A stretch of 64,000 nt of DNA from the NCBI RefSeq assembly GCF_905163445.1, contig NC_053202.1, positions 11,160,001 to 11,224,000 of the forward strand. Reading direction: 5' to 3'. Origin of the DNA: Pararge aegeria. Its lineage: Eukaryota; Arthropoda; Insecta; Lepidoptera; Nymphalidae. Made by a program: the position numbers and the translations under genes. The notes under the pieces were generated by a model. It was given only the letters and a program-made list of their open reading frames with translations, was not told the DNA's origin and made no database searches. Positions 43,670 through 54,177 of this stretch are shown in pieces; the first letter of the stretch is position 1; each line of letters starts with the position of its first letter.

Positions 43670-43990
43670 AATTTTCTTTATTAAAATAGGTAAATAGATG
43701 GCACTTTTGATGCGTTGATTAAATACAAAATGTGTACATAGCTACATTCGTAAACGTAAAACTAAAGCTACGAGGGTTCCAAACGCGCCCTGGTCTAAGA
43801 AGAAGTCCATAACGAACCTAATCGGGTGTTGTTTTTGATATCACCATCTCACATTTTCATTTGAAATATTTAAGAATCAACCTGGTTAGAGTAATAGTTC
43901 AAACGCAAACTTTTTTATCGTTTACGTAATCCTTTATAGTATTCAACTTCGTCTGCACCAAATTGTTTTAATATCTTAAAAAAACCTAGA
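43670..43990 (-). mobile_element. LINE LB 3' end, minus strand
   Basis: GATGGCACTTTTGATGCGTT, AAAACTAAAGCTACGAGGGT, CCAAACGCGCCCTGGTCTAA and TCACCATCTCACATTTTC. Confidence 0.65.
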
Positions 43991-44001
43991 AATGAAAACA
44001 G

Positions 44002-44033
44002 CGCTACCTACCAGGTGTTCCTGGTAGGTAGCG
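44002..44033. repeat. Perfect 14-bp hairpin
   Basis: Arms 44002-44015 (CGCTACCTACCAGG) and 44020-44033 with a 4-base loop TGTT, just upstream of a second copy of the LINE LB phrase TTTATTGTTTACGTAATCC. Confidence 0.9.
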
Positions 44034-44324
44034 AACCTACCAAACTTTTTTATTGTTTACGTAATCCTTTATATAGGACTTTTCAATAAATTTCCGCTTA
44101 AATAAAACATGTGTGTGTAATATCTGGGATTACCTATGAGCCTTAATCGATGTAATAAGGTCCACGTTGTGAGCAAGTGTGATGAAAAATTGGTTTAAAC
44201 ATTTATCTTTTATATAAGTCTTTGTAATGTCTTACAACTGTTAGCATGTCCATACGTATTATTATTTAAATATATCAAAATGCATGTAACATTATTATTG
44301 CTAATAATAAAAATAGCTCAAGTC

Positions 44325-44970
44325 CAGTGGCGTGCACTGAGTTATTTACCAGGGTATGTAATCTTCCTCGCAAACGAGTTATATATCAGCTACTCCTCCA
44401 TATCTTAAAGAACGGTTTGAGTTTCTCAGTGATTCTCACTGTCGCTCTGTCTGTTCTGAAGATAATCTTATACTAAAAATTCCTTCCCATACTTCTTTCT
44501 ATTCTAAATCCTTTTCAGTTGAAGCTGTTCAGCTTTGGAACTCTCTCCCCTTTCAAATTAGGCGCGCAGACACTACCGATTTTCAAGAGACTCCTTAAAA
44601 ATCATTTTATGCCACCCTAATTAGTTATTTTTTTTTTTTGCTTCTGAGTCACTTTTCTTTGTGTTGTAGGTATGATACAATAATTGATATAGGTATATAT
44701 TTATTTTTAATTTGGTAACTGCTCTGCACTTGTGTAAAACCTAACCCTTAAGTCTGTGTTTTTTTTCCCTTTCCTTTGATGGGTTGCCTGGCAGAGATCG
44801 CTTTTTAGCGATAAGGCCGCATTGTACCTGTGTTTTATTGTGTTGTTTTTGTTTATAATTTTATTTCTGTTAGGTGTACAATAAAGTGTATTTTAATTTC
44901 ATTTTCATTTCATTTCATATCAATTTTACTGTAGGCAGTGCTTTCGCGCATGTATGAAATGCACGCCACT
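44325..44970. mobile_element. Possible hAT-like element ends around a LINE LD insertion
   Basis: CAGTGGCGTGCACTGAG at the left and AATGCACGCCACT at the right form inverted ends like MITE M1. The 8-bp flanks do not match, so the boundary is uncertain. Confidence 0.4.
44380..44930 (+). pseudogene. LINE LD: RT C-terminal tail and complete 3' UTR
   Basis: The frame from 44394 reads PPYLKERFEFL, then KIPSHTSFYSKSFSVEAVQL and WNSLPFQIRR, stop at 44595-44597. This is the usual end of a non-LTR ORF2 (Y.KSF...V.LWNSLP..IR). The UTR follows with GGGTTGCCTGGCAGAGATCG, GCGATAAGGCCGC and GTACAATAAAGTGTA ending in TTTCATTTCATTTCA. It identifies the source of the other LD tails in the window. Confidence 0.7.
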
Positions 44971-44974
44971 TCTC

Positions 44975-45500
44975 ATGCCCAAGCCAGTATAATGAGATCG
45001 GTATATTTAAAGTTCATTAAACGCTCCCCAAATAATTCCTAACCATCAATAACAACTTGTGAATGACTGCGGGAATTGTATGGAATCCAAACATCTGAAG
45101 CTAAGGTGACCGTTGGCATTCCACGACACACATGCTCCCATCTTTTCATCACGTCCGGAATACGTCATTAATCATCAATTTCTCCAATCATTTATCATTA
45201 AAATGAGACTTAAAGGGAGAGAAAATGAAGTGATGCGATATTGAATGAGTAAACACGACTATATTCGGTGCTAATGATACAATTGAATAGTTTGCGAGTT
45301 AGTGGCTGGTATATTTAAAGCTTTTGATCGATTTTTTTTATGAATGATGCAAAGCTTGACCTAAATGAACGACGCAGCGTGACTGTTTAGCCTAATTTAC
45401 TTACCTACGGAAAAATCTGTATGCGGTGCGCCAAAAGAAGCTATCACTTCAAAAAGTTTCACCGACTCTTAAATAACGCCTAACGACGTTAGATGCCATC
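44975..45500. other. No gene; apparently single-copy
   Basis: No repeat match seen. 45110-45330 could be regulatory; inference only. Confidence 0.3.
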
Positions 45501-45656
45501 CAGTGGCGTGCATAGAGGGTATGCACAGGGTATGCAGATGATATAAAAACGAAGAAAATCTCCAGTACGTCGAGTTATAAATACTTTACTAAGAATTTTA
45601 TAACTCTTACAAAGCCTATCCCTACCTCATCTGCATACCCTCTATGCACGCCACTG
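45501..45656. mobile_element. Palindromic MITE M1, copy 3
   Basis: CAGTGGCGTGCATAGAGGGT to CTCTATGCACGCCACTG. The central part is partly lost. The flanks do not show a clear 8-bp duplication. Confidence 0.7.
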
Positions 45657-45771
45657 ACACTTGACAGATGAAAAAAATATAAATTTGGTTTTTTTTATTG
45701 ACTACTTTTTTTTACTTACGAAAAACAAAAAATATGATAATACAAACACAAAAGGCGAGAATCAAACTCTC

Positions 45772-45814
45772 AACTCATATAATCTAACTTGTCTAAAGTT
45801 AGATTATATGAGTT
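45772..45814. repeat. Perfect 19-bp stem hairpin
   Basis: Arms 45772-45790 (AACTCATATAATCTAACTT) and 45796-45814 pair exactly around GTCTA. Confidence 0.9.
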
Positions 45815-46560
45815 GTCTATACTGAAAATAGATCGTTGAAAGGTAGTTTAAGAATCTTCTTTGATTAGGCGTCACTTACTTAAGCATTACCTTGTTCTTC
45901 GTTAGTGAAAACGGGCATAACTCATACATTATAAAAGCCACTTGCTCCTTAGCTAGCAAGATTAATTATTATTTTTAAAATTTCACAGTCTCTGAATGAA
46001 AGGATTGAATTTAACAAAACTCGTTCTGAATTGCACTTTAATGATACAATCATTAAGTTGCAATTTACGTAGGTATAAAAGACAATTGTTGCTCTAAATA
46101 GGAACAGTTTAAATTGTACTTTAAGTACATAATTTTTAAGGTGGAATTTGCATGTTGTTTTGTTGCGTTTAGGCAATGGTGTATGAAAGCCTTTTGTTAC
46201 AATATATTTCGAATTGCACTTTAAATGTATGTATATTAAGTTGTAATTCGAGTGTTTTTATACGCTGGCGTCGGTCTGTCTCTGTAATTATTTGGTTTGT
46301 TAATGATTTTAGTTACTTTCTTTGCTTTACCGAAACATGACGCAGTAGTTTTCTTTGATTCCCGAACGGAATAAACCCTTTGGTACCGCCATTCATAATT
46401 TCGCACAATTTTACTACAATTTAAAAGTATTCTATTTCAAACCATTCCCCATTGATGGATATTTAATGGTACATTATATTTCGATGACTGTTGAATGCAT
46501 TCATGAATACTTTTTTTTGGATAATCTAAGTTGTTGTTATTCTTAGGTTGCCGAAATTGT
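45815..46560. other. No gene or recognised repeat
   Basis: A loose periodicity is visible: GAATTGCACTTTAATG, AAATTGTACTTTAAG and GAATTGCACTTTAAAT recur about every 80-120 bases between 46028 and 46225, suggesting a degenerate tandem repeat. Confidence 0.4.
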
Positions 46561-46567
46561 AAAAAAA

Positions 46568-46885
46568 ATATTTTTTATTCCACGACAAGTTAGCCCTTGA
46601 CTACAACCGCACCTGGTGGTAAGTGATGATGCAGTCTAAGAAGCTAGCGGGCTAATCTGTTAGGGAGTGTGTTAGTCATACCTCAAATCGGCTCAATCGG
46701 TAAATCGTTTAGCGGCACGTCTTTGTCAGTATGGTGGTAACTAGCCACAGCCGAAGCCCACCAGAGCAGACCAGAGAAAATTCAGATTATAAATTTCCAT
46801 ATTACTCATAAGAGTTAGAGGTGCGTGGCGGAGATCGAACTCGGTCCCCCGAAAGACAATCCGAAGTCCTAGCCACTAAGCTAGC
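46568..46885 (-). mobile_element. SINE-C/SINE-A type element, minus
   Basis: Tail TGGTGGTAAGTGATGATGCA, CAGACCAGAGAAAATTCAGA and head GATCGAACTCGGTCCCCCGA, CTAGCCACTAAGCTAGCATC, which is a tRNA-like A/B box in reverse. Confidence 0.6.
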
Positions 46886-47225
46886 ATCGAAATATACCCA
46901 ATTATTATCACTAACAAATATTAGGTGTAGGTAGTCAACATAAAGATATCTATGCATAAATTTCAGAGTCACCATAAAAAATATTATCTCTGATACAAAA
47001 AAAATAATCGATATTTCATTCAAAACATCATATAATAATTTCTACAATAAAAAGTTAAGAGCCAACAGAGGCAGTTCGGGTCCCCGGTAGCATAATAGAG
47101 GCGATATACTATAAATATTGTCACTCTCGGCAGTATATGGTCAGTCAACAGATAATGCGTATTAGACTGTGTCTCTAAGGATTTACGCGTGTTAACTATT
47201 CCGGACGTAACGCGAAGTATACCTA

Positions 47226-47375
47226 CTGATAAACAATGAATGAATAAATGAATGAATGAATACACTTTTATTGTACACCACATGAACACAGAAAAATATG
47301 TCAGAACCGACAGGATTTGAACCTGCGATTCTCTGGCAATCGCTGCCTCAGCGCTTTGTGCAACTAAGCTACGGC
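47226..47375 (-). mobile_element. (ATTC)n LINE end next to tRNA-like SINE-E head, minus
   Basis: 47226-47285 (GAATGAATACACTTTTATTG, TACACCACATGAACACAGAA) is the inverted LD LINE end. 47298-47375 reads in reverse as GAGCCGTAGCTTAGTTGCAC to GCAGGTTCAAATCCTGTCGG, tRNA-like with good A and B boxes. Confidence 0.55.
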
Positions 47376-47454
47376 TCTCCTACTACCGATGCTGAAATTA
47401 GTATATGCCTTTTTACATCAGTCTTATAGCGGCGGTAAAAACACTAATAAAAAT

Positions 47455-47735
47455 TATAAAGGTCACTAGACATGTTCAAACATGCTGTTAAAGCCTATTT
47501 ACTTGAGCAATAAAGACGATAGTGATTAACTCTTACTCATATTAAATATGTATCGTATGTTATAGTATATATTAGTTTGTTATTTGTTATATTAATTATT
47601 ATTTGTATTTTATGTGTGTAATCTGGATAAGTATTAGTGTATTAGTGTAGTTCGTAAGTATGTATATAATAATAATACACCCAACTAATCGGTTTCCCTT
47701 GGTTTTCCTAATCCTAAGGTTGCCTGGAAGAGATC
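47455..47735 (+). pseudogene. LINE LD C-terminal scrap and 3' UTR
   Basis: SLDMFKHAVKAYLLEQ and a stop at about 47509-47511 resembles a LINE ORF2 ending (FK.AVK..L). AAGGTTGCCTGGAAGAGATC at 47717 is the LD UTR. Confidence 0.5.
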
Positions 47736-48254
47736 GCTAAAATAAGTGTCTGTGAACGTGCAAACGGTTTTTTTTATTCGTGGTTGCATCTGTAAAGTTT
47801 CCACATACTGCGGATCGCAACAGATGTTTGGGGAGAGAGAGACAGAGAAAAAAATAACAATAGTTCTAAGTGGAGTCAGTTACTAAATAATAAAGTTTAA
47901 CGACACCTTATTAAGGATTTATTTGTTGTTACACTCGAATTATTCTATAATTTATTACAAATAACTCTCATGGCATTAAATGTTGTGTACTCACAAAGGG
48001 ATTTTATAACGTTTTATGTACATTTGTTACGGGATTTGGTTTTAATGATCCAGCGTTTTGGTTAAATCGGTCCATTCAGTTAAATGCTCACTGTAATTCA
48101 TGCCGTGAATTATTGGATAGTTTTTTTTTTAATTTTATTTTTTTATCACTTGAAGGGTGGTCTAACTTCCTGTGATTCTATAGCTAGTGAGGCTCTTTAA
48201 GGTAGCGATTAGTATAAGATGTTAGCGATAAAAAGAGAAAAACTATTGTTTTAC
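47736..48254. other. No gene or recognised repeat
   Basis: AT-rich. Nothing is supported. Confidence 0.4.
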
Positions 48255-48425
48255 TGCAAATATGATTTGGATAAGAGCAACGACTGTGTTTTTTGCCGGC
48301 TTCTTTTCAGTAGAATCTGCCTTCCGAACTGGTGATAGAATAATTACAGACAGACTGACTTGAAGTTTCAAAAGTTCTTATTCTCCTACTTCAAAGAAAT
48401 GAATTTGGAATTTAATATTATGAAT
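48255..48425 (+). repeat. LINE LC 3' end
   Basis: AAGAGCAACGACTGTGTTTT, GTAGAATCTGCCTTCCGAAC and GACAGACTGACTTGAAGTTT. Confidence 0.65.
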
Positions 48426-48447
48426 ATTTTGCTTATCCTCAGTAGAT

Positions 48448-48745
48448 GCTAAGTCTTAACAATTATTCATTGTAAAGTCAACATTAAATAATTGTTAAGA
48501 CTTAACAATTATTAATTGTAAAGTCAACATCTCCAGGGGATGCTCCGGTTTCGGAGCGAATCGACCGTAGAGGTTACATTGCCGAATATCTGTTTGGTGT
48601 GGAGTCGAAGGATTTACAAATTACACCATCCAGACTCTCCTGCTTTTCGCGTTAAGGTAAGGTTAAATAAGGTTAAAATTAAGGTTAATTTTCATAATAT
48701 ATCATGGAATTCCGCAAAGTAACGCTTGCTTCTATCCAATATTGA
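48448..48745. repeat. Fold-back element FB, right half with outer end
   Basis: A duplicated ACAATTATTCATTGTAAAGT opens it; GATGCTCCGGTTTCGGAGCG is the centre. The right arm continues past the point where other copies stop: ATATATCATGGAATTCCGCA, AGTAACGCTTGCTTCTATCC. This outer end is the mirror of the left outer end at 59024-59065. Confidence 0.65.
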
Positions 48746-48824
48746 ATTTGAAATTTTTTAACTTTCTTAAAAATATAAGCGCTCCGAGAATCGTCGCAAC
48801 GTCTTCACAATTCATTCGGAACGC

Positions 48825-48975
48825 AGCATTGCACCAATGCTGCTATGCGACAGAATAAACATGGTAGTAGTACTTCCCCGGGCGAGCTCTGTCACAAAAT
48901 GCTCAAGCTCTGCTCACTTGCCTAATACTACTACTATTAGGTAAGTTACCTGCTTGTTCCGTCAATTATTCGAAA
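48825..48975 (-). repeat. P-repeat end fragment
   Basis: ACCAATGCTGCTATGCGACA, TACTTCCCCGGGCGAGCTCT and later TGCTTGTTCCGTCAATTATT. Confidence 0.5.
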
Positions 48976-49387
48976 TAGTCTCGCCACTGGTCGCACGCTG
49001 GACGCATTGAACGCGAAGGACGCCAGTATGACGCTGAGGTTTCGCTTTGCCTTAGGAATAGCTAGTAAATCATAAATATGCGGCGTTTTTGTAACCCAAC
49101 CAGAGAAATGTGTTTCTTCGCTAATTATCCGTCATTGTAGTTTGACACTTTGTAAACTAATTCCATAATTCCCGAGCCAGCAAAAACGGAACCCAGCAAA
49201 AACTACTAATGGTTCACTCCGCCATATTCCCGACATTCATTCATTCATTCATGTTAATTATTTCTAATGTCAATGTTTGTGATTTGGAAGTGAAGTTAAG
49301 GAATGTTTAAACTACCGTTAGCTAAGGAGAGGTTATTTTAACGTTCATTTTTTGTTACTACATGGTATCATCATGGTAGAGTAGTTT

Positions 49388-49512
49388 ACTGGTCTGGTGA
49401 GGCTTTGGTCGTGGCTGGTTACCATCCTAACGACAAAGACGTGCTGCTAAGCTATTTAGTGTTCCGGTGCGTAATACAGTGAAGGGCTAACTTGAAGTGG
49501 AATAAAAAAGCA
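49388..49512 (+). repeat. SINE-C body fragment
   Basis: CTGGTCTGGTGAGGCTTTGG, GGTTACCATCCTAACGAC and GTGAAGGGCTAACTTGAAGT. Confidence 0.5.
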
Positions 49513-49539
49513 TGTTCGTCTATGAATTAGGAGGTCAAA

Positions 49540-49750
49540 GTCAAAGTCAAAGTCAAAAATATCTTTATTCAAGTAGGTCCATAGGTGGCACTTTTGATGC
49601 GTACATGAGAATAACACGGTAGTGAGATGATGGCGATAACCACATTCGTAAACTTAAAACTAAAGCTACGAGGCTTCCAAACGCGTCCAGAAGAAGCCTA
49701 ACTACTACCCAACACTAGGTCTTTGGCATTCACATTTGGGACAATACATT
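49540..49750 (-). mobile_element. LINE LB 3' end, minus strand
   Basis: CAAAGTCAAAGTCAAAAATA, ATAGGTGGCACTTTTGATGC, GTGAGATGATGGCGATAACC and CTAAAGCTACGAGGCTTCC. Confidence 0.7.
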
Positions 49751-50147
49751 TATTTATTTAAACTCTTTATTTGTACAGCACTACACAGTTAGGAACTCTT
49801 TACCAAATTCGGCGATTGGAAAGTAAAAAAAAAACGCATTTGAAAAAATAGTCGGCCAGCGGCCTTGAGTCAGCAATTCTAACAAAGTACCTACCAGGGT
49901 ATAAGAAGTTGATAACAGTTTGAACGGAAAGATGGTAACTAAACTCTGCTGTCTAACCGCGCAAGGAATGGGTTGTCTGCAGAGATTTGCCCCCCAGCGA
50001 CATCTGTTTCTTTACACTGGCGTGTTTTATAGCAGATATAAAGTTTTTGGACCTGAGAGGTAACAGGCAATTCTTGCAAATTGCACCCTTTATCTTATTC
50101 TACCTACTTAAAGATATCACGTTGATGTTTTATTACTTTTATATAAT

Positions 50148-50465
50148 CATCATCATGACTCGCCTGACGTCATCTATCTACCTCGTTGGGGGCCGACCTA
50201 TGCTGCGTTTACCGGCGCGGGGTCGCTATTCCAGCACCTTAAGACACCAACGTCCATCGGTTCTCCAAACTATGCACATAGTTGGGAGAACCGATGGACG
50301 TTTCTCCAAACTATGTGCATAGTTTGGAGAACCTGCCCATTGCCACTTGAGCGACTAGCTGAGCAATGTCGGTGACTCAAGTTCTTCTACGAATCTCCTC
50401 ATTTCTGATTTGATCACGTAGAGATAATCCTAGCATAGCTCTCTCCATCGCCCGCTGAGCGCCTC
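50148..50465 (-). pseudogene. RTE-like LINE C-terminal remnant, minus, broken by twin palindromes
   Basis: Reverse reading gives the RTE tail (ACCTCGTTGGGGGCCGACC at 50181 is its SVGRPPTRW region) and, beyond the palindromes, CGACTAGCTGAGCAATGTCG and GCTCTCTCCATCGCCCGCTG. Between them (50251-50331) sit two back-to-back palindromes that replace the normal GRWG-coding stretch. Confidence 0.7.
50251..50331. repeat. Twin perfect palindromes
   Basis: Palindrome 1: arms CGTCCATCGGTTCTCC (50251-50266) and 50285-50300; its loop contains AACTATGCACATAGTT, itself palindromic. Palindrome 2: TTCTCCAAACTATGTGCATAGTTTGGAGAA (50302-50331; arms TTCTCCAAACTATG and its complement). Confidence 0.9.
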
Positions 50466-50469
50466 TTAC

Positions 50470-51410
50470 TTACTTACTTTTATAAGCTCCAAAACAAACT
50501 GTTTTAACCCAGAAATGGAACAAATAAATTATTTTTATGCCAGACGCTAGTAAAAAAGCGGCGCCAAGTGTCACAGGTCAGTTGAATTTGGAACGCCCTC
50601 TGCGCCGGCACAAACTTCAGAAGGAATTTTATAGTACCGACTCCTAATGAACCATAGACACGGGCTGGGATATCCTGCTTAGGGAAATATGGGCGGGGCA
50701 GCTTGCGGTTATTTCGAGACTTTATGCCCCTTGACATTGTAGACAGCGCACGTTGTCCCGATTGGCAATCTCTTCTCCTGACCAATATAAGTAAATAGAA
50801 GGACTAACAAAAGCATATTTAAAATTAGTATCTACTAGCAAGGAAATATATTTTTTTTTATAATGCCGGATGGAGAACCCGTGCATATTAAAAATATAAA
50901 TAATAATAATAATAGTTTTTGTCAATCATTAATTTCTACCGCAGACAAATAAAATAAATTGTAATTGATTGCCAGTAAAAAACCATAACAGTGCAAACTT
51001 CAAAAGGTTCGAAATATAAATTTCTCGTGTAAACTTTCGCCGCGGTCTTTGTCACCCGAAGCCCGCTACCTGTGTCCTGTGCCCGCACCACCACCGCCAC
51101 GCTTCGTTACTGAATTTGTGCATTCCAAATTTGAATTATGACCGACTTTTTTAAAAGTCAACGCGTTGATTTGGATTCTTTATCATGTAACGCGGATGTT
51201 CAGGATTTTAATTTTATGCATGTTATATTTATGTTTGCAAAGGATGTTGCCAGTATATTTTCTAGCATAGAAATAAATTAAATATTCAGTATTATGAAAA
51301 GAAAAAGCCATTTTATCATGCAATTTTGTATGGTTGAGAAACCATGTCAGTTTAATTAATTTTTTAAATATAATTTTTATTGAAGATAGAATAATAATTG
51401 TAAAAGTGTT
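50470..51410. other. No assigned gene; unnamed repeat-like block 50515-50800
   Basis: The minus frame at 50504-50785 (93 codons; CDTWRRFFTSVW) ends without context. The phrase TTGGCGCCGC and composition suggest a repeat, but no second copy is in the window. The remainder is AT-rich. Confidence 0.35.
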
Positions 51411-51560
51411 GATGCTGGAAAAGAGCAACTGCTGAGTTTCTTGTCTTCTTGTGGTATTTTTCTACAATCGATGCTTTCCAAACCGGTGGTAAAATCACTA
51501 GAAACTAAACTTAACGTTTCAAGTCTACTTGAAATAAACGACTTTTGTAATCTGTAATTT
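51411..51560 (+). repeat. LINE LC 3' end
   Basis: GATGCTGGAAAAGAGCAACT, CCGGTGGTAAAATCACTAGA and TCTACTTGAAATAAACGA. Confidence 0.6.
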
Positions 51561-52840
51561 AAATACGTAAAAAAAACAGAAAACCCGGCGCGGCAGGCTT
51601 AGTCCCCAAACATTGCTTTAATAATTCGCAAGCAATATTTATGGCGTTCGATATTTAATTTCTCACAAAGGGGTTCCCGCCTTTCGCTAACGACCGCGCG
51701 CTTTTTATTACTTTTCTTTTTTTTTATTCATACACCAGCAGGCTAAGGTCGACTCTCCATTATGTTTTGCTAGAGAGCTGTGTGGAAAGCTGAGGTGGGA
51801 AACTTTGCGACCATTCTTATCAATGCTTAAGCGTACCTAAGACGTGTGGAAGGCATAAAGAATATTCTCAAAACAAATAGAATATTATTGTTTGACTCGC
51901 TGTAATAAATGTGTTGATACAAATGCTATAGAAATATGCATCCAAATTACATTGATAATTATTTTATAAAAACGTATACTTAATTCCACAAACGATTCCT
52001 GTACCTTTTGTAGACGATATAATTATATTTTATCGCGCATAGCATCAGTGGAATGCCGCCTTAAAGCTAATACTCAGTTGTTAAGTGATTTTGAGATATA
52101 AATGGGAGTTAATGAGGTCTGATAATATTTGGAATGGTTATCAAATTAGGATTACCACTCTAAATATTCTGTGTTGGTATACACTTCACAGGCTTTTAAT
52201 CTGAATAAATCAGACTTTTATAAATTAATAGCGGTCCGCGGCGTGTTTGTCCACGTTTGGATAAGTTTCCCATACAAACACTAGAGACAGAATTTGTAAT
52301 TTTAACACATTATTTTTTTTTTATAGTTACAATTAATTGCAGGTGCGTCTTATGAATAAATAAAAATAAAGTTTCTTACGCTACACAATATACCTCGACC
52401 TACTTAGTGGCATCGACCGCCAGCTTTTTATCAAGAATTGGTCTATCAAATGCAAAAAAGATAGATAAAAATATAGATAGATCTTTATTTGCATAAAACA
52501 CACGTTTACATAGATGTTTACATAAAATCGACACTGTAATCGATATACTCTAATATCGATATCGTAATCGATTACTAAAATCGATTATTAATATCGATAT
52601 TGATATCGAAATTCTAACCATTTTTAAAACAGAAAGCTTTTTAAAAATAGAGATTGTTAAGAAAATTGCAATTCCGTAAAGTAAGAAAGTTTTGATTTTA
52701 AAATTTGATATTTGCATGCGCTGAGAAACCTATTGATGATAAATAGAAGTTATATACGATAAGATTAAAGTACTCATTATTAAACAAAAGATTAAAGGCC
52801 AATAAGCATACGAACTTATTATTAACTTATACGAATAAAT
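51561..52840. other. No gene; single-copy-looking island and ATCGAT cluster
   Basis: 51570-51740 is less AT-rich (GAAAACCCGGCGCGGCAGGC). 51960-52020 is a LINE LC coding scrap (minus). 52545-52610 has five or more ATCGAT/TATCGATA words. Confidence 0.4.
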
Positions 52841-52841
52841 T

Positions 52842-52930
52842 GCAAAGAATCTCCAGTTCGACTTATAAAAACTTAAGGGTAGGCATTTAATAACTCCAAC
52901 AGAGCCTATCCTTAAGTTTTGTATACTCGT
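52842..52930. repeat. MITE M1 central fragment
   Basis: AAGAATCTCCAGTTCGACTT, AAAACTTAAGGGTAGGC and GAGCCTATCCTTAAGTTTT, the palindromic core without its ends. Confidence 0.6.
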
Positions 52931-53269
52931 AACTCGTATATATAGCAAACTAGCTAGTATAAGTATTACTTTATCGTTACTGCAGGTGCATTTAGAATTC
53001 CTAATCGATCTATAGATTACTGTTTTTGATATACTTGTTATATCTATGGTAGCCGCCAAACCACCCCAACAACATGGTAAATGATACTGAATAACATTGA
53101 TAACACATATTTTATTGTGTTCAAAATTCTGAGATCTCGTTTGCATATACTTCATGAGTAGGTACTTATGAGAAAATGCGACTGCAATAATTTAAACGTT
53201 AGAAGCAAAATTAAACTTGCAGTGTACACAAAATAAGCAATTAATTTAAAGGAAATTGTATAAAATGTT

Positions 53270-53675
53270 ACAATAAACTTCCAGTTGATATCTTGGAGTT
53301 GTATTTTAAAAAGTTCAAAGTTTGTATTAGACGTAAGCTTATAGAAAATACCTATTATAGTATAAAGGACTAAGTAATCGATAAAAAAGCATGGGTGTGA
53401 ATGATTGCTCTAACCAGGTTGCTCTTCTAATAATCTTAAATGACAATATGAGATGGTGATAGCAAAAAAGAACATTTAGTTACGTATTTGTTGGTTTCTT
53501 CTTGGACGAGGACGCGTTTGGAACCCTCGCAGCTGTAGTTTTAAGTTTACAAATATGGTTATCGCCATCATCTCACTACCGTGTACACATTTCTCATGTA
53601 ATGTACGCATCAAAAGTGCCACCTATGGCACCTACTTAAATAAAGATATTTTTGACTTTGACTTTGTCTTTGAAT
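53270..53675 (+). pseudogene. LINE LB: coding tail and 3' UTR
   Basis: 53273-53400 reads NKLPVDILEL, KKFKVCIRRKLIENTYYSIK, a stop, then DKKAWV: a decayed copy of the tail at 54178. The UTR (GGGTTCC-like, TGGTTATCGCCATCATCTCA, GCACCTACTTAAATAAAGAT) follows. Confidence 0.7.
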
Positions 53676-53694
53676 TCTAAAGATGGTTACACTA

Positions 53695-53845
53695 TAAAAT
53701 GAGGTTGGAAAAAAGCAGGCTGCTGAGTTTCTTGTCGGCTCTTCTCAGTGGAATCTGCCTTCCGAACTGGAGATAGAGTCACTACAAACAGACTGACTTG
53801 ACATTTTAAAAGTGCTTACAAACTAAGCCTCTTTAAAATTCCGCC
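53695..53845 (+). repeat. LINE LC 3' end
   Basis: TGAGGTTGGAAAAAAGCAGG, CAGTGGAATCTGCCTTCCGA and AGACTGACTTGACATTTTAA. Confidence 0.65.
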
Positions 53846-54177
53846 ATCAATTTTTATTAGGTATTAAAAGAGGTTTTCTTTTCGTCGGGGTCTAAATCAG
53901 AAAAAGACATGTTAAGTCTGAAGACGCGCTCGCATGTCCATCGCCATCGGCCATCTTTCTTACGTGTTCGAGCAAGTGACAGACCAAACTCAATTAAACT
54001 TTTATTCCCCGCAACATCCGTCCACCGACACTGCAGTAAATACATTAATCAACGCCCACTAGACCTCCCGAGCGAGTAATAAAATTATTAAAAAGTTGCT
54101 GACGCTGAACTGTTTACACTGTTCCTCTAATAAGAGAAAGGCATAGTTCACCTACGGAAGTGTTTGTAATATTTTAT
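53846..54177. other. No gene recognised
   Basis: A 62-codon minus frame is unsupported. CGCTCGCATGTCCATCGCCA may be part of an unknown repeat. Confidence 0.35.

Noticed and set aside
52730..53155. 141-codon minus frame, hydrophobic
   Set aside because: AT-rich, crosses a MITE fragment, no homologous pattern and no gene context; most likely chance.
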